DNA of 45,800 bases from Anaerolineaceae bacterium (lineage in GTDB: Bacteria; Chloroflexota; Anaerolineae; Aggregatilineales; Phototrophicaceae). Positions 34,047 through 42,116 of the stretch are shown here, one piece after another. The stretch covers positions 1 through 45,800 of the forward strand of contig WGMX01000002.1 of assembly GCA_016124855.1 (NCBI GenBank), given 5' to 3'. The first letter of the stretch is position 1; every line of letters starts with the position of its first letter. Below the pieces are notes generated by a model. That model was given only the letters and a program-made list of their open reading frames with translations, ran no database searches and was not told where the DNA came from. The position numbers and the translations under genes are program-made.

Positions 34047-35189
34047 ATGGCACACGATTATTACGAGCTGCTGGGGGTTCCCCGGAATGCCGGCAAAGAC
34101 GATATAAAGAAAGCATTCCGCAAGCTCGCCCGCGAATATCATCCCGATGTCAGCGATCACGATGATGCAGAGGCCAAATTCAAAGAAATCAACGAAGCCT
34201 ACGAAGTCCTTTCGGATGACGACAAACGTGCTCGTTATGATCGGTACGGCGCGGCAGGTGTAAACGGGCAGCCCGGCTTTAACGGCGCTGGTTTTGGCGG
34301 TTTTGAAGAAATATTCGAGGAATTTTTCAATAACTTCGGCGGCGGACGTACTGCGGGACGGCGTCGCGGCCCACGTCCCGGCGCGGATCGCCGCGTTGAT
34401 GTACAAGTCACCTTCGAAGAATCCATCTTCGGAGTCGAAAAACAGGTCGAGTTCGATCGTCTCGAAGTCTGTGATACGTGCGGTGGCAACGGCGCTCAAC
34501 CCGGCACCTCTCCCGTGACCTGCCCCGAATGTAAAGGCGCTGGTGAAGTTCGACGGGTCGATCAAACTTTCCTCGGCGCGATGGTGCGTACGTCTACCTG
34601 CCCGCGCTGCAATGGTCGCGGCGAAATTAACCCGAGCCCCTGCAAGACTTGCAATGGACAGGGTGTCCTGCGCAAACACGCCAACCTGAACGTGACCATT
34701 CCTCCCGGAGTCCGTGAAGGTCTACAAATCCAAATTAAAGGTGAAGGCGACTCAGGCGAACGTGGCGCACCACAGGGCAACTTGTATGTCGTAATTGACG
34801 TCAAGCAGCATCAGTACTTTAAACGCAAGGAAAATGATGTCATACTCGACATCACAATCAACGTCGCACAAGCCGCTTTAGGCGATAAGGTCAATGTACC
34901 GACCGTTGATGGCGATGTTGAACTCGCTATTCCAGCAGGAACTCAAACCGGCAAAGTCTTCCGTCTGCGCGGTAAAGGTATCCCCCGCCTCCGCAGCGAT
35001 GGCTCAAATTCGGGTCGTGGTGACCAAATGGTTTATGTTCAAGTCGGTGTTCCCACCAGCCTCACCGCTGAACAGCGCGAACTTTTCGAGCGTCTCGCCG
35101 GCACATTCGGTAGTGATGTCACCCCACAGCAAAACGGTCGCGGTTTCTTCGACCGCGTAATGGATTTTTTCGGCGGCGAACAGGCATAG
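34047..35189 (+). CDS. dnaJ: Chaperone DnaJ (Hsp40)
   Basis: The DnaK-stimulating co-chaperone, 380 residues. The J domain occupies residues 1-70, with HPD at 32-34. A Gly/Phe-rich linker ([23 protein letters not shown]) follows. The zinc domain has all four CxxCxGxG repeats ([32 protein letters not shown]), then the C-terminal substrate domains. I chose the ATG at 34047 because [11 protein letters not shown] is the common start; an in-frame GTG 12 bp upstream has GGGGG too close to it. The 230-bp gap after dnaK contains a terminator, a promoter and a palindrome, so dnaJ is probably controlled separately. A small open frame across this gap (33904-34107) is a shadow. Confidence 0.97.
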   Translation: MAHDYYELLGVPRNAGKDDIKKAFRKLAREYHPDVSDHDDAEAKFKEINEAYEVLSDDDKRARYDRYGAAGVNGQPGFNGAGFGGFEEIFEEFFNNFGGGRTAGRRRGPRPGADRRVDVQVTFEESIFGVEKQVEFDRLEVCDTCGGNGAQPGTSPVTCPECKGAGEVRRVDQTFLGAMVRTSTCPRCNGRGEINPSPCKTCNGQGVLRKHANLNVTIPPGVREGLQIQIKGEGDSGERGAPQGNLYVVIDVKQHQYFKRKENDVILDITINVAQAALGDKVNVPTVDGDVELAIPAGTQTGKVFRLRGKGIPRLRSDGSNSGRGDQMVYVQVGVPTSLTAEQRELFERLAGTFGSDVTPQQNGRGFFDRVMDFFGGEQA

Positions 35190-35221
35190 GGAAATCCGCC
35201 AAAATTGAGTAAAATATCCAC

Positions 35222-35249
35222 AAGAGCGTTCAATCGAACGCTTTTGTTT
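35222..35249 (+). terminator. Terminator of dnaJ
   Basis: AGCGTTC (35225-35231) pairs with GAACGCT (35236-35242) around AATC, extended by flanking A/T pairs, and is followed by TTTGTTTT. It lies 33 bp beyond the dnaJ stop. Confidence 0.85.
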
Positions 35250-35292
35250 TGCTAACATTAATGTCTAGTTATTCACCTCTGGACTTTGAATT

Positions 35293-35332
35293 TCTCCCCT
35301 CTCCATTTCATGGCGAGGGGTTGGGGGTGAGG
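35293..35332. repeat. C-rich/G-rich dispersed repeat upstream of prmA
   Basis: The stretch CCCCTCTCCATTTCATGGCG continuing through GAGGGGTTGGGGGTGAGG is of the kind scattered in many genomes. A fragment of the same style, with CCCCTAACCCCAGCCC, begins near 45768. It creates a spurious N-terminal extension of the prmA frame. Confidence 0.5.
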
Positions 35333-35350
35333 ATGAATTGGAATAATCAT

Positions 35351-36271
35351 ATGGACTGGATCGAAATCGCGCTTAGTGTGGATGGCGAATCTGCCGAAGC
35401 AGTCGCTGAACTCTTGCAGCGCTACGGGCATCAAGGTGTAGCCATTGAACAAGAAGGCATCATGCCTGAACTCTACGACGAGGGAGCGACACCACCCCCT
35501 ACACGTCTCACGATCCGAGCCTACATTCCAGCCGATGACCGCGCCGAAGAAGCCAAGTTGCGCCTCGAAACCGCGCTCGGTCATATGAATATGATGTATC
35601 CCATGCCCACGCCACAGTATAAAATCGTCAACGAAACCGATTGGGCGGAAGCATGGAAAGCCCATTACCATCCCGTACGCATTGGACGCAAACTGTTCAT
35701 CCGACCCTTATGGATACCGGTTGAAATGCAGCCTGACGACATTGAAGTTGCCCTCGATCCCGGCATGGCCTTTGGCACAGGTACTCATCCCACCACCCAA
35801 CTGTGCATGGAAGCCCTCGAAGATTTAGTTCAGCCCGGTGTCCAAGTGCTAGACCTTGGCTGCGGTTCGGGCATTCTCTCAATTACCGCTGCTAAATTAG
35901 GTGCGGGTCATATCCTCGGCTTGGATATTGATCCCATTGCCGTCAAAGTAACGCAAGAGAACATCGAACAAAATGGCGTTGCCAGTAAAATCACCGCTCA
36001 GGAAGGTAGCCTCGAAAACGTCATTACCTCTGCCCGCCGCTTTGATTTGATCGTCGTCAACATTCTCGCCCGTATCATCATCATGATGTGCGACCAGCAT
36101 CTCGGCGATACAGTTCGCCCCGGTGGACTCGCCATTTTTAGTGGTTTAACGCTCGAACAAGCCGATGACGTCGAAGCAGCCCTTCGAAAAACCGGCCTCG
36201 AACCCTACAAGCGCCGCGTCCAAACTGATGGAGATTGGGTTGTCATCGAAGCCCGCCGCCCGAACATCTAA
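35351..36271 (+). CDS. prmA: Ribosomal protein L11 methyltransferase
   Basis: Trimethylates Lys/N-terminal residues of ribosomal protein L11. From the ATG at 35351 the protein is 306 residues and begins with the family-typical MDWIEIALSVDGE. The SAM domain contains DPGMAFGTGTHPTTQLCM, VLDLGCGSGILSITAAKLG and the catalytic VVNILAR. The reading frame is open from 35249, but its first ~34 residues (including LPSPFHGEGLGVR) are translated from a dispersed repeat and have no place in PrmA. Following dnaJ, this is a common gene order. A terminator separates them, so prmA may have its own unseen promoter. Confidence 0.94.
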   Translation: MDWIEIALSVDGESAEAVAELLQRYGHQGVAIEQEGIMPELYDEGATPPPTRLTIRAYIPADDRAEEAKLRLETALGHMNMMYPMPTPQYKIVNETDWAEAWKAHYHPVRIGRKLFIRPLWIPVEMQPDDIEVALDPGMAFGTGTHPTTQLCMEALEDLVQPGVQVLDLGCGSGILSITAAKLGAGHILGLDIDPIAVKVTQENIEQNGVASKITAQEGSLENVITSARRFDLIVVNILARIIIMMCDQHLGDTVRPGGLAIFSGLTLEQADDVEAALRKTGLEPYKRRVQTDGDWVVIEARRPNI

Positions 36272-36315
36272 AACACAAATGGCATCATCAACAAATCGCA
36301 AATTAAGGATTGCAC

Positions 36316-36341
36316 CTGTAGGGATGAGTTGTACTTCATCC
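36316..36341. repeat. Partial GTAGGG-type hairpin repeat
   Basis: CTGTAGGGATGA at 36316-36327 pairs through GGATGA with TCATCC at 36336-36341. The outer arm has decayed, so this looks like a remnant of the dispersed hairpin family. Confidence 0.4.
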
Positions 36342-36351
36342 GAGCATTCTG

Positions 36352-36376
36352 AGTCCCGTTTACGGGGCTTTATTTC
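36352..36376 (+). terminator. Probable terminator of prmA
   Basis: AGTCCCGT (36352-36359) pairs with ACGGGGCT (36362-36369) with one G-T pair, followed by TTATTT. A second hairpin follows just downstream. Confidence 0.5.
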
Positions 36377-36379
36377 TCT

Positions 36380-36403
36380 TGCCGGAGGGTTTATCCTCCG
36401 GCA
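36380..36403. repeat. 9-bp hairpin directly upstream of the Mut7-C gene
   Basis: TGCCGGAGG (36380-36388) pairs perfectly with CCTCCGGCA (36395-36403) around 6 nt. It ends 17 bp before the ATG and has no T-tract, so it may shape translation initiation rather than stop transcription. Confidence 0.55.
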
Positions 36404-36420
36404 CTTGTTGGATTAGCCTC

Positions 36421-37158
36421 ATGCCCACCGCCCACTTTCGCTTTCACGACACCCTCAATTTCTTCCTGCCCCGCGCCTCCAAAGACCGCCTCATTAACCA
36501 CGACTACGAAGGGCGTGTCTCCGTTAAAGACATGATTGAGTCGCTTGGCGTTCCGCACACCGAAATTGAAATGATCGTCATCAACGGTCGCTCGGTGGAT
36601 TTCAACACCATCGTTCAGCATGGCGCATCCATCAATGTCTATTCCACATTATTTGTGCCGCAAATCCCCAATCCTGAACCGCTGCGCCCGCCCTATCCCG
36701 GTCGTCCCAAGTTTATCCTCGACCAGCACTTGGGCCGTCTCGCTGCTTACCTTCGCATGATGGGGTTTGACACACTCTACCGCAACGACTATCACGATGA
36801 AGAACTCGCACAGGTGTCACATGATGAAACGCGCATCCTGCTCACTCGTGATATTGGCCTGCTCAAACGCAGTGCGGTCATTTACGGTTACTTCGTCCGC
36901 GAAACCAACCGCCGCAAGCAATTAGCCGAAATCACCGTCCGTTACAGTCTCAAAGATCAAGTCATTCCCTTCTCGCGTTGCATGAAATGCAACGGGCTGG
37001 TCGAAGATGTGCCTCGCGAAAGCATCGAAGACCAACTCCCCGAAGGCACAGCCCGTTACTACGACACCTTTCACCGCTGTACATCCTGCGGCCAAATCTA
37101 CTGGAAAGGCGCTCATCACCAGCGTATGCAAGCCCTTCTCAAAGAGGTGCTAGAGTAA
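36421..37158 (+). CDS. Mut7-C RNase-domain protein with ubiquitin-like N-terminus
   Basis: A 245-residue protein with three parts. A ubiquitin-like fold (about 1-80, RFHDTLNFFLPRASK to GASINVYSTL) is followed by a PIN-like Mut7-C nuclease domain (about 95-165, FILDQHLGRLAAYLRMMGFDTLYR then ILLTRDIGLLKR, where the conserved Asp residues would bind metal). A zinc ribbon follows (CMKCNG...CTSCG, about 187-225). It is predicted to cleave or bind RNA; the targets of bacterial members are poorly known. The ATG at 36421 removes 14 atypical residues encoded by the upstream hairpin. It ends a run of + strand genes and faces the inverted element at 37.3 kb. Confidence 0.88.
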   Translation: MPTAHFRFHDTLNFFLPRASKDRLINHDYEGRVSVKDMIESLGVPHTEIEMIVINGRSVDFNTIVQHGASINVYSTLFVPQIPNPEPLRPPYPGRPKFILDQHLGRLAAYLRMMGFDTLYRNDYHDEELAQVSHDETRILLTRDIGLLKRSAVIYGYFVRETNRRKQLAEITVRYSLKDQVIPFSRCMKCNGLVEDVPRESIEDQLPEGTARYYDTFHRCTSCGQIYWKGAHHQRMQALLKEVLE

Positions 37159-37429
37159 TCCTTAACCAGATCACAAGCATCTTTCTCCGGTTTGCTCTTA
37201 CAGCGTGATGGCATTCGCCTTATGCGAAACTACAGAGCTGTTGTTATTACTAACGTTTACTTTAGGTTTGTCGGCATACCATTTCCTAACCATCTATCAA
37301 CTTTCTAATACAATCGATTCCCTCAAAATGGTTAGCACCAAACCTTAAAAATAGTTACAAAATGTTCTTCCAAAATGTAACCCGTTCTATATCGTCTTGT
37401 CGTACAATCATCAACAGGCCAAATTGTAG

Positions 37430-37449
37430 GGGCGCAAGGCTTTGCGCCC
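37430..37449. repeat. Hairpin GGGCGCAA/TTGCGCCC within repeat copy A
   Basis: GGGCGCAA (37430-37437) pairs perfectly with TTGCGCCC (37442-37449) around GGCT, preceded by TGTAGG. It is a member of the dispersed hairpin family. Confidence 0.6.
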
Positions 37450-37515
37450 TGTATTTGCGCCTACCGCATCTTAACATCAACCAATCGTTGTAAATGTGAC
37501 AAAAACGACCCATTC

Positions 37516-37770
37516 TCAACAACAACATTTGCAACAACTGCAACATTTCGTGCCGCATTTGCCGCATATTCTGCTTTGTTCAATTGCCGCATCGCCGCCG
37601 CCAATACCAAACAGCCTTTCTATTTCAACAGTTAATTGAGGAGTTAAAACTGTCGACTGAAATAAAACTTCACGGTGAATCTGAAGCATCCGAGGAATTT
37701 TGCGACCGAAGGAAATCCTGCGGGCGAATCTTGGGCAGATCACTCCCTCAAATCCGCCGCCAAAACTCAT
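37516..37770 (-). other. Possible small Cys-rich ORF in repeat copy A
   Basis: An ATG-initiated frame of 84 residues ends in CGKCGTKCCSCCKCCC and contains SFGRKIPRMLQIHREV. Copy B keeps the same frame over this part. No ribosome site is evident. It may be coding or only a by-product of repeat structure. Confidence 0.25.
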
Positions 37771-37853
37771 TCTGGTAGTTACGGTTTTTGCAGAATTTGC
37801 AGTTTTTGAATTATTGATGGGGCTGTCTGGAAAACTGCTAACTGATAACTTCC

Positions 37854-38600
37854 CTACACCATCTGCCTCAGTACAAACATCCCCCAGCCAAAGTAGCGCC
37901 GCGAGAACCGCATATACGCCCGTTTATCTTGGGCAATCCACTGCGCCAAAGCCGGCGCGTCCGTGTCATGTGGATTCTCGCGCAGCCAGTTGCTTACCGT
38001 CATCCACTGCGCCGCTGCATAGCGATCCCATGTATCTTGGTCTGCCAACACCATTTCGATGAGTTCCAGACCGCACAATTCGAAGCGATCCAGCGTCCCT
38101 TCCAAAGTCGCAAATTCCTCTGTACCAACGCCAAGTTCCATATAGGCTTCTAGCGGCGGAAGATCAACCCAGTAGGGTTCACCGACAATAATTAAGCTGT
38201 TTTGGTTAGCTAAACCCTGCTTCATCAGTTCTAAGATGCCTACCAATCCACCACCAATCCAGCTCGCTCCCAAACAAGTCACCACATCAAATTGGTGTTC
38301 TGGCTTAAAAAAATCGGAACCATCGGCCTTAGCAAACTGAACCTGATCATTTACCCCTAATTCCGTCGCTCGTTCTTGTGCAATTTCGAGATAAGACCGG
38401 CTCGTATCGACTCCCATGCCGTTGATACCAAATGTTTGCGCCCAACGACACAACATTTCCCCTTTACCACAGGCCAAATCCAAAATACGAACACCCGGCT
38501 GCAATCCGCATAAATACCCGAGGAGCATCAACTTGTCATCACTAATCGGGTTTAGAATCCGATGGTTCGCCTCTGAAATTTCATGAAAACGTGCAGACAT
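37854..38600 (-). CDS. SAM-dependent methyltransferase, class I
   Basis: A 248-residue methyltransferase of unknown substrate. Motif I is ILDLACGKGEMLCRWA at about residues 39-54. The acidic end of strand 2 is GVDTSRSYLEIAQ, a motif II-like ADGSDFF follows, and then DVVTCLGASWIGGG. The C-terminal third is helical and aromatic, ending RRYFGWGMFVLRQM. Such proteins modify small molecules more often than RNA. It starts 5 bp after the NUDIX gene, with GAG inside the NUDIX 3' end as the likely ribosome site, so the two are coupled. Copy A of the inverted element begins about 43 bp beyond its stop. Confidence 0.85.
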   Translation of the reverse strand: MSARFHEISEANHRILNPISDDKLMLLGYLCGLQPGVRILDLACGKGEMLCRWAQTFGINGMGVDTSRSYLEIAQERATELGVNDQVQFAKADGSDFFKPEHQFDVVTCLGASWIGGGLVGILELMKQGLANQNSLIIVGEPYWVDLPPLEAYMELGVGTEEFATLEGTLDRFELCGLELIEMVLADQDTWDRYAAAQWMTVSNWLRENPHDTDAPALAQWIAQDKRAYMRFSRRYFGWGMFVLRQMV

Positions 38601-38605
38601 AAATC

Positions 38606-39196
38606 TTACTCGCTTTGTTCAAGCCAATATTGATACGCGCGCTCAACCCTGTGTCCATGGTCAAAGTGCCATTCAGTTATTAGTTTGTGGTCGTAATAAC
38701 CAACGACCGGCGTTTCATGTGAAGCAGTCAATGTTCCACCAATGACTTTACACATAAACACCAACGCGTACAATGTGTTTGGCTGCCCATATTCACCCGG
38801 CAGCACACTAAACACATCAATCAACGCGCCAACCTCAACCTCAAGTCCAGTTTCCTCCCGCACTTCACGTTTGATATTCTCCCGTGGCGTTTGGTTGACC
38901 TCACAAAATCCGGCGGGCAGTCCCCACCGTCCATTGTCTGAACGTTTAACCAGCAAGACCTGACCTTGTTCGTTAAAAATACCTGCCGCGCAGCCCACTT
39001 TCGGCGTAACATAACCCAATTCCTGTCGGAAGCGCTCGCTGATTTCGCCTTCCGCCAGTCCCGTGACGGACGAGTATTCAGTCACAGCCAATTGCATCAG
39101 TCGCTCATAGCGTTCTCGGTCGTAAGGGTCTTGCGCATAATTTAATCCCAATTGGGCAATCGACCGCAGTTCATCTAAAAGTGCTGCGACGTTCAT
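38606..39196 (-). CDS. NUDIX hydrolase with N-terminal helical domain
   Basis: A 196-residue pyrophosphohydrolase. Residues 1-60 form the helical N-terminal domain often found with nucleotide-sugar or ADP-ribose NUDIX enzymes (NVAALLDELRSIAQLGLNYAQDPYDRERYERL). The Nudix box is GFCEVNQTPRENIKREVREETGLEV at about 97-121. Its REVREE core is intact, but the first conserved Glu (GX5E) is Gln, so metal binding may be weakened. A good site (AAGGA) lies 6 bp before the ATG. It sits between an SDR and a methyltransferase gene on the same strand with short gaps, and is probably co-transcribed with both. Confidence 0.88.
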   Translation of the reverse strand: MNVAALLDELRSIAQLGLNYAQDPYDRERYERLMQLAVTEYSSVTGLAEGEISERFRQELGYVTPKVGCAAGIFNEQGQVLLVKRSDNGRWGLPAGFCEVNQTPRENIKREVREETGLEVEVGALIDVFSVLPGEYGQPNTLYALVFMCKVIGGTLTASHETPVVGYYDHKLITEWHFDHGHRVERAYQYWLEQSE

Positions 39197-39219
39197 TTGT
39201 ATCCTTACTGCCGTGTGAG

Positions 39220-39972
39220 CTACAACATCACCTTGCCACCATCTACATTGATTGCCTGCCCCGTCAAATAACGCGATGCATCCGAACTCAGAAACAGCAC
39301 CAACCCGACTATATCTTCGGGATTACCCAGTCGTCCTAGTGGAATATCTTCCAGCCATTTTTTCATCTGGGCTTCGTTCTGTCGCAAGTGAGTCGTCATC
39401 TCGGTTTCGATCACACCGGGGCAAACCGCATTCACACGAATGCCATAAGCCGCAAACTCGCGCGCGCACTCTTTCGTAAAACCGATTAATCCGGCCTTAC
39501 TCGCCACATACCCCGACCGCATGGCTATCGGAATATTGTGTCCGGCAATCGAGGAAATATTGATAATGACCCCTTCACCTCTTACCCGCATACTGCGTCC
39601 GGCACTGCGGCTGGTATAAAAGGCCGCATCCAAATTTGTGCTGATGGCAGCGTGCCAGTCTGCGTCACTCATCTCCAAGATCGAAGCACGAGGTTCAACA
39701 CCTGCGTTATTCACCAAAATATCGACATGACCAAAATCAGCAACTACCTGATCAATCATCTTCTCGACGGCTGCCGAGTCGCGCACATCCGCCGGATACG
39801 CATTCGCCTCGCCAGACAAAATGCCCGCCGTCAGCGTCGCACTTGCCGCATCAATATCGTTCACTGCCACAATAGCGCCGCTGTCCGCAAATCCCTGCGC
39901 GATGGCCTTGCCAATGCCACGCCCCGCGCCTGTTACCAATGCGACTTTGCCCTTCAGATTTACGCTAAACAT
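39220..39972 (-). CDS. SDR-family oxidoreductase (FabG-like)
   Basis: A NAD(P)-dependent short-chain dehydrogenase of 250 residues. The cofactor motif TGAGRGIG is near the N-terminus, NNAG follows in DILVNNAGVEP, and the catalytic Ser, Tyr and Lys are in NISSIAGH and YVASKAG. The terminal segment RYLTGQAINVDGGKVML is the classical-SDR signature. The reaction resembles 3-oxoacyl-ACP reduction or sugar/alcohol oxidation and cannot be chosen from the sequence. The ATG at 39972 gives MFSVNLKGKVALVTGAG, the natural start; an in-frame TTG 24 bp upstream adds an atypical leader. It leads the SDR-NUDIX-methyltransferase run, divergent from ubiD. Confidence 0.92.
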   Translation of the reverse strand: MFSVNLKGKVALVTGAGRGIGKAIAQGFADSGAIVAVNDIDAASATLTAGILSGEANAYPADVRDSAAVEKMIDQVVADFGHVDILVNNAGVEPRASILEMSDADWHAAISTNLDAAFYTSRSAGRSMRVRGEGVIINISSIAGHNIPIAMRSGYVASKAGLIGFTKECAREFAAYGIRVNAVCPGVIETEMTTHLRQNEAQMKKWLEDIPLGRLGNPEDIVGLVLFLSSDASRYLTGQAINVDGGKVML

Positions 39973-40049
39973 CGTTGATTGGCATCCTTGTTTCAAAAAC
40001 CGGCAAAGGTGTTTACGCTTACCCTTGACTTACCTTATAACCTAGTAGC

Positions 40050-40058
40050 ATTATACCA
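40050..40058 (-). promoter_or_regulatory. Extended -10 promoter for the SDR operon
   Basis: The minus strand reads TGG-TATAAT about 78 bp before the SDR ATG. It is divergent from the ubiD promoter 45 bp away. Confidence 0.65.
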
Positions 40059-40089
40059 CTCAGGTGATTTTAATGGCGCCAATCGCGCG

Positions 40090-40126
40090 ATTTGTGCTAT
40101 AATCGTTCGTGACGTTTAGCACAAAT
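40090..40126. promoter_or_regulatory. 10-bp perfect inverted repeat around the ubiD -10
   Basis: ATTTGTGCTA (40090-40099) and TAGCACAAAT (40117-40126) are perfect complements with a 17-nt spacer. The left arm overlaps the -10 and the right arm is near +15, so a dimeric repressor bound here would block transcription. Confidence 0.55.
40095..40103 (+). promoter_or_regulatory. Extended -10 promoter for the ubiD cluster
   Basis: TGC-TATAAT occurs about 47 bp before the ubiD ATG, within the 13-base TTTGTGCTATAAT that is identical to the secA promoter. Confidence 0.7.
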
Positions 40127-40141
40127 TGAATGTTATAAACG

Positions 40142-41962
40142 ATGGCTTATAAACGACTAACTGAATTCATAAATAGGCTTGAACAAGCAGGCGAACTGGT
40201 TCGGATTAAAACGCCCGTAAGCGCTGAGCTTGAAATTACTGAAATTACCGACCGCATTTCGAAGCTGCCGCACAACCGCAATAAAGCACTTCTCTTTGAA
40301 AACGTGGAAGGCAGCCAATTCCCATTAGCGGTCAACCTCTACGGTAATCCTCGCCGCATGGCATGGGCGATGGGCGTAGAAGAATTGGACGAACTAAACG
40401 AACGTCTAGCCAAACTCATTGACCTCAAGCTGCCCAAGGGTATGGGGCCGATGATGAATCGCGGCATGGAAGTGTTTGAGGCGCTGCGCCGCATCGGACT
40501 CGGGCCGAGCAAAACAACCAAAGCACCCGTTCAGGAAGTCGTCATCACTGATAAGCCCGATGTCAATATCTTTCCAATCCTCAAATGTTGGCCACACGAT
40601 GGTGGTAAATACATCACCCTTACCTCGGTGATCACGCGCGACCCCGGAACTGGCACGCGCAACGTTGGTATGTACCGTGTTCAAGTTTACGATGGCCAAA
40701 CGCTTGGGCTACACTGGCAGCGCCACAAGGGAGGCAAAGAACATCAGGAGGCCGCTAAAGCACGCAACCAGCAAAAGATTCCGGTCGCGATTGTCTTAGG
40801 TGGTGACCCTGCCGCCATGTGGTGTGGTTCGGCTCCCCTTCCCCCCGGTATTGACGAGTTTTTACTTGCAAACTGGCTGCGTGGAAAGCCGACGACCTTT
40901 GTAAAATGTGTCTCACAGGATTTAGAAGTGCCTGCCAACGCGGAGATCGTCATTGAAGGCTGGTTTGATCCGAACGAACACCGCACCGAAGGCCCTTTCG
41001 GAGACCATACCGGTTTTTATACACCACCCGATTTATTTCCGGTGATGCACGTTACCGCGATCACCCACCGCAAAGACGCGATTTACCCGACGACCATTGT
41101 GGGTAAACCACCGATGGAAGATTTATGGCTGGGTAAAGCGACCGAGCGATTATTTCTCCCGTTGATGAAACTTTTCATGGGCGAAATCGTGGATTACGCT
41201 ATGCCTGCCGAAGGCGTTTTCCACAATCTAGTTTTCGTCAGCATCAAGAAGCGTTTCCCCGGTCATGCTCAAAAAATCATGTACGGCCTGTGGGGACTTG
41301 GTTTGATGATGCTCACCAAAGGTTTCGTAATTGTTGATGCAGAAGTTAATGTACATGATGTCGAAGCCGTCGCGCGCGAAATCGTCAACAATGTCAACTG
41401 GCGGCGCGATGTGACTGTTGTTGATGGTGCGGTTGACCAACTCGATCACTCGGCGATTGAAGACTCTTATGGCGGCAAAATCGGGATCGATGCCACACGC
41501 TCAACACGACCTGAGTTTCAAAAACACTATCCTGCTCCTGCACCTATTCCCGGCGAAAAATTAACCGCGCTGGTGGGGAGTAAGTGGTGTGAAACCCATC
41601 AAACTTTGATCGTCGCGCTGGATAAAACGCTCTTGAAGCCTAAAGAGACCATGCATAAAATCTGGGAAATTTGTCCGGATTACAATCTCGTCATTGTTGA
41701 CAGCTTCGTTGATGTGAATAACCTTTCGGATGTGGCTTGGCGCGCGCTCGGCAACACCGATTGGCGACGTGATATTGCCTTTAGTGGCGGAGAGGTTGAC
41801 CACTACGCCAGTGGTGAATTACCACGCAGCTTTATGGGACTGGATGCCACCAGCAAGACGGCTGAAGATGGGCATCCACGCGGTTGGCCGGAAGAAATTG
41901 AAATGAGCGCCAACATCATTAAAAATGTCGATGAACGCTGGTCAACCTATGGTTTACAATAG
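40142..41962 (+). CDS. ubiD: UbiD-family decarboxylase
   Basis: A prenylated-FMN-dependent aromatic acid decarboxylase of 606 residues, the usual UbiD length. The start (MAYKRLTEFINRLEQAGELVRI) is typical. EGPFGDHTGFYTPPD, at about 285-300, lies in the conserved Glu-containing active-site region, and RDPGTGTRNVGMYRVQV is a family hallmark. With ubiA and menG downstream on the same strand, it most likely decarboxylates the aromatic carboxylate intermediate in menaquinone or ubiquinone synthesis. The futalosine route uses the MqnL homologue. A UbiX-type flavin prenyltransferase is needed and not seen here. No clear ribosome site precedes the ATG. Confidence 0.93.
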   Translation: MAYKRLTEFINRLEQAGELVRIKTPVSAELEITEITDRISKLPHNRNKALLFENVEGSQFPLAVNLYGNPRRMAWAMGVEELDELNERLAKLIDLKLPKGMGPMMNRGMEVFEALRRIGLGPSKTTKAPVQEVVITDKPDVNIFPILKCWPHDGGKYITLTSVITRDPGTGTRNVGMYRVQVYDGQTLGLHWQRHKGGKEHQEAAKARNQQKIPVAIVLGGDPAAMWCGSAPLPPGIDEFLLANWLRGKPTTFVKCVSQDLEVPANAEIVIEGWFDPNEHRTEGPFGDHTGFYTPPDLFPVMHVTAITHRKDAIYPTTIVGKPPMEDLWLGKATERLFLPLMKLFMGEIVDYAMPAEGVFHNLVFVSIKKRFPGHAQKIMYGLWGLGLMMLTKGFVIVDAEVNVHDVEAVAREIVNNVNWRRDVTVVDGAVDQLDHSAIEDSYGGKIGIDATRSTRPEFQKHYPAPAPIPGEKLTALVGSKWCETHQTLIVALDKTLLKPKETMHKIWEICPDYNLVIVDSFVDVNNLSDVAWRALGNTDWRRDIAFSGGEVDHYASGELPRSFMGLDATSKTAEDGHPRGWPEEIEMSANIIKNVDERWSTYGLQ

Positions 41963-42003
41963 GCATCGTGATATGATACGCCATAATTCCTTTTGTTATT
42001 GAT

Positions 42004-42063
42004 CTGTAGGGGCAACCTGCCGTGTTAAACGGGGCAAGTTGACGTGGCGGCACGCCCCTACAG
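42004..42063. repeat. 60-bp hairpin repeat, CTGTAGGGGC family
   Basis: The ends CTGTAGGGGC (42004-42013) and GCCCCTACAG (42054-42063) are perfect inverted repeats. The interior pairs further but imperfectly (CAACCTGCCG with a CGGGGCAAGTTG-like arm). It lies between ubiD and the RNHCP gene and is the most complete member of the dispersed family. Confidence 0.75.
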
Positions 42064-42116
42064 TCAATATTTTTGCAAGCACTTTGCCCTAAATGAACTG
42101 ATAAGTGAACCATCAT

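Larger units (their letters stand above)
37319..37811 (-). repeat. Inverted duplicated element, copy A
   Basis: The reverse complement of this 493-bp stretch aligns end to end with 44705-45178. The core 37422-37590 is identical to 44889-45075 except that copy B has 18 extra bases. The flanks are clearly alignable but diverged. Shared landmarks in element order are a CTGCAAATTCTGCAAAAAC start, a Cys-codon-rich segment, a GGGCGCAA/TTGCGCCC hairpin, GTTACA-type ends and a GAGGGA end. No transposase or terminal inverted repeat is obvious, so it is not a standard insertion sequence. Confidence 0.9.
37159..37853. other. Intergenic stretch, mostly repeat copy A
   Basis: These 695 bp separate convergent genes. 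The first ~160 bp are A/T-rich with no supported gene. Nearly all the rest is copy A of the inverted duplicated element (37319-37811). I see no tRNA or other known RNA gene. Confidence 0.7.

Noticed and set aside
33904..34107. 67-residue open frame upstream of dnaJ
   Set aside because: It spans the promoter and palindrome, overlaps the dnaJ start in another frame, and has no family likeness or ribosome site.
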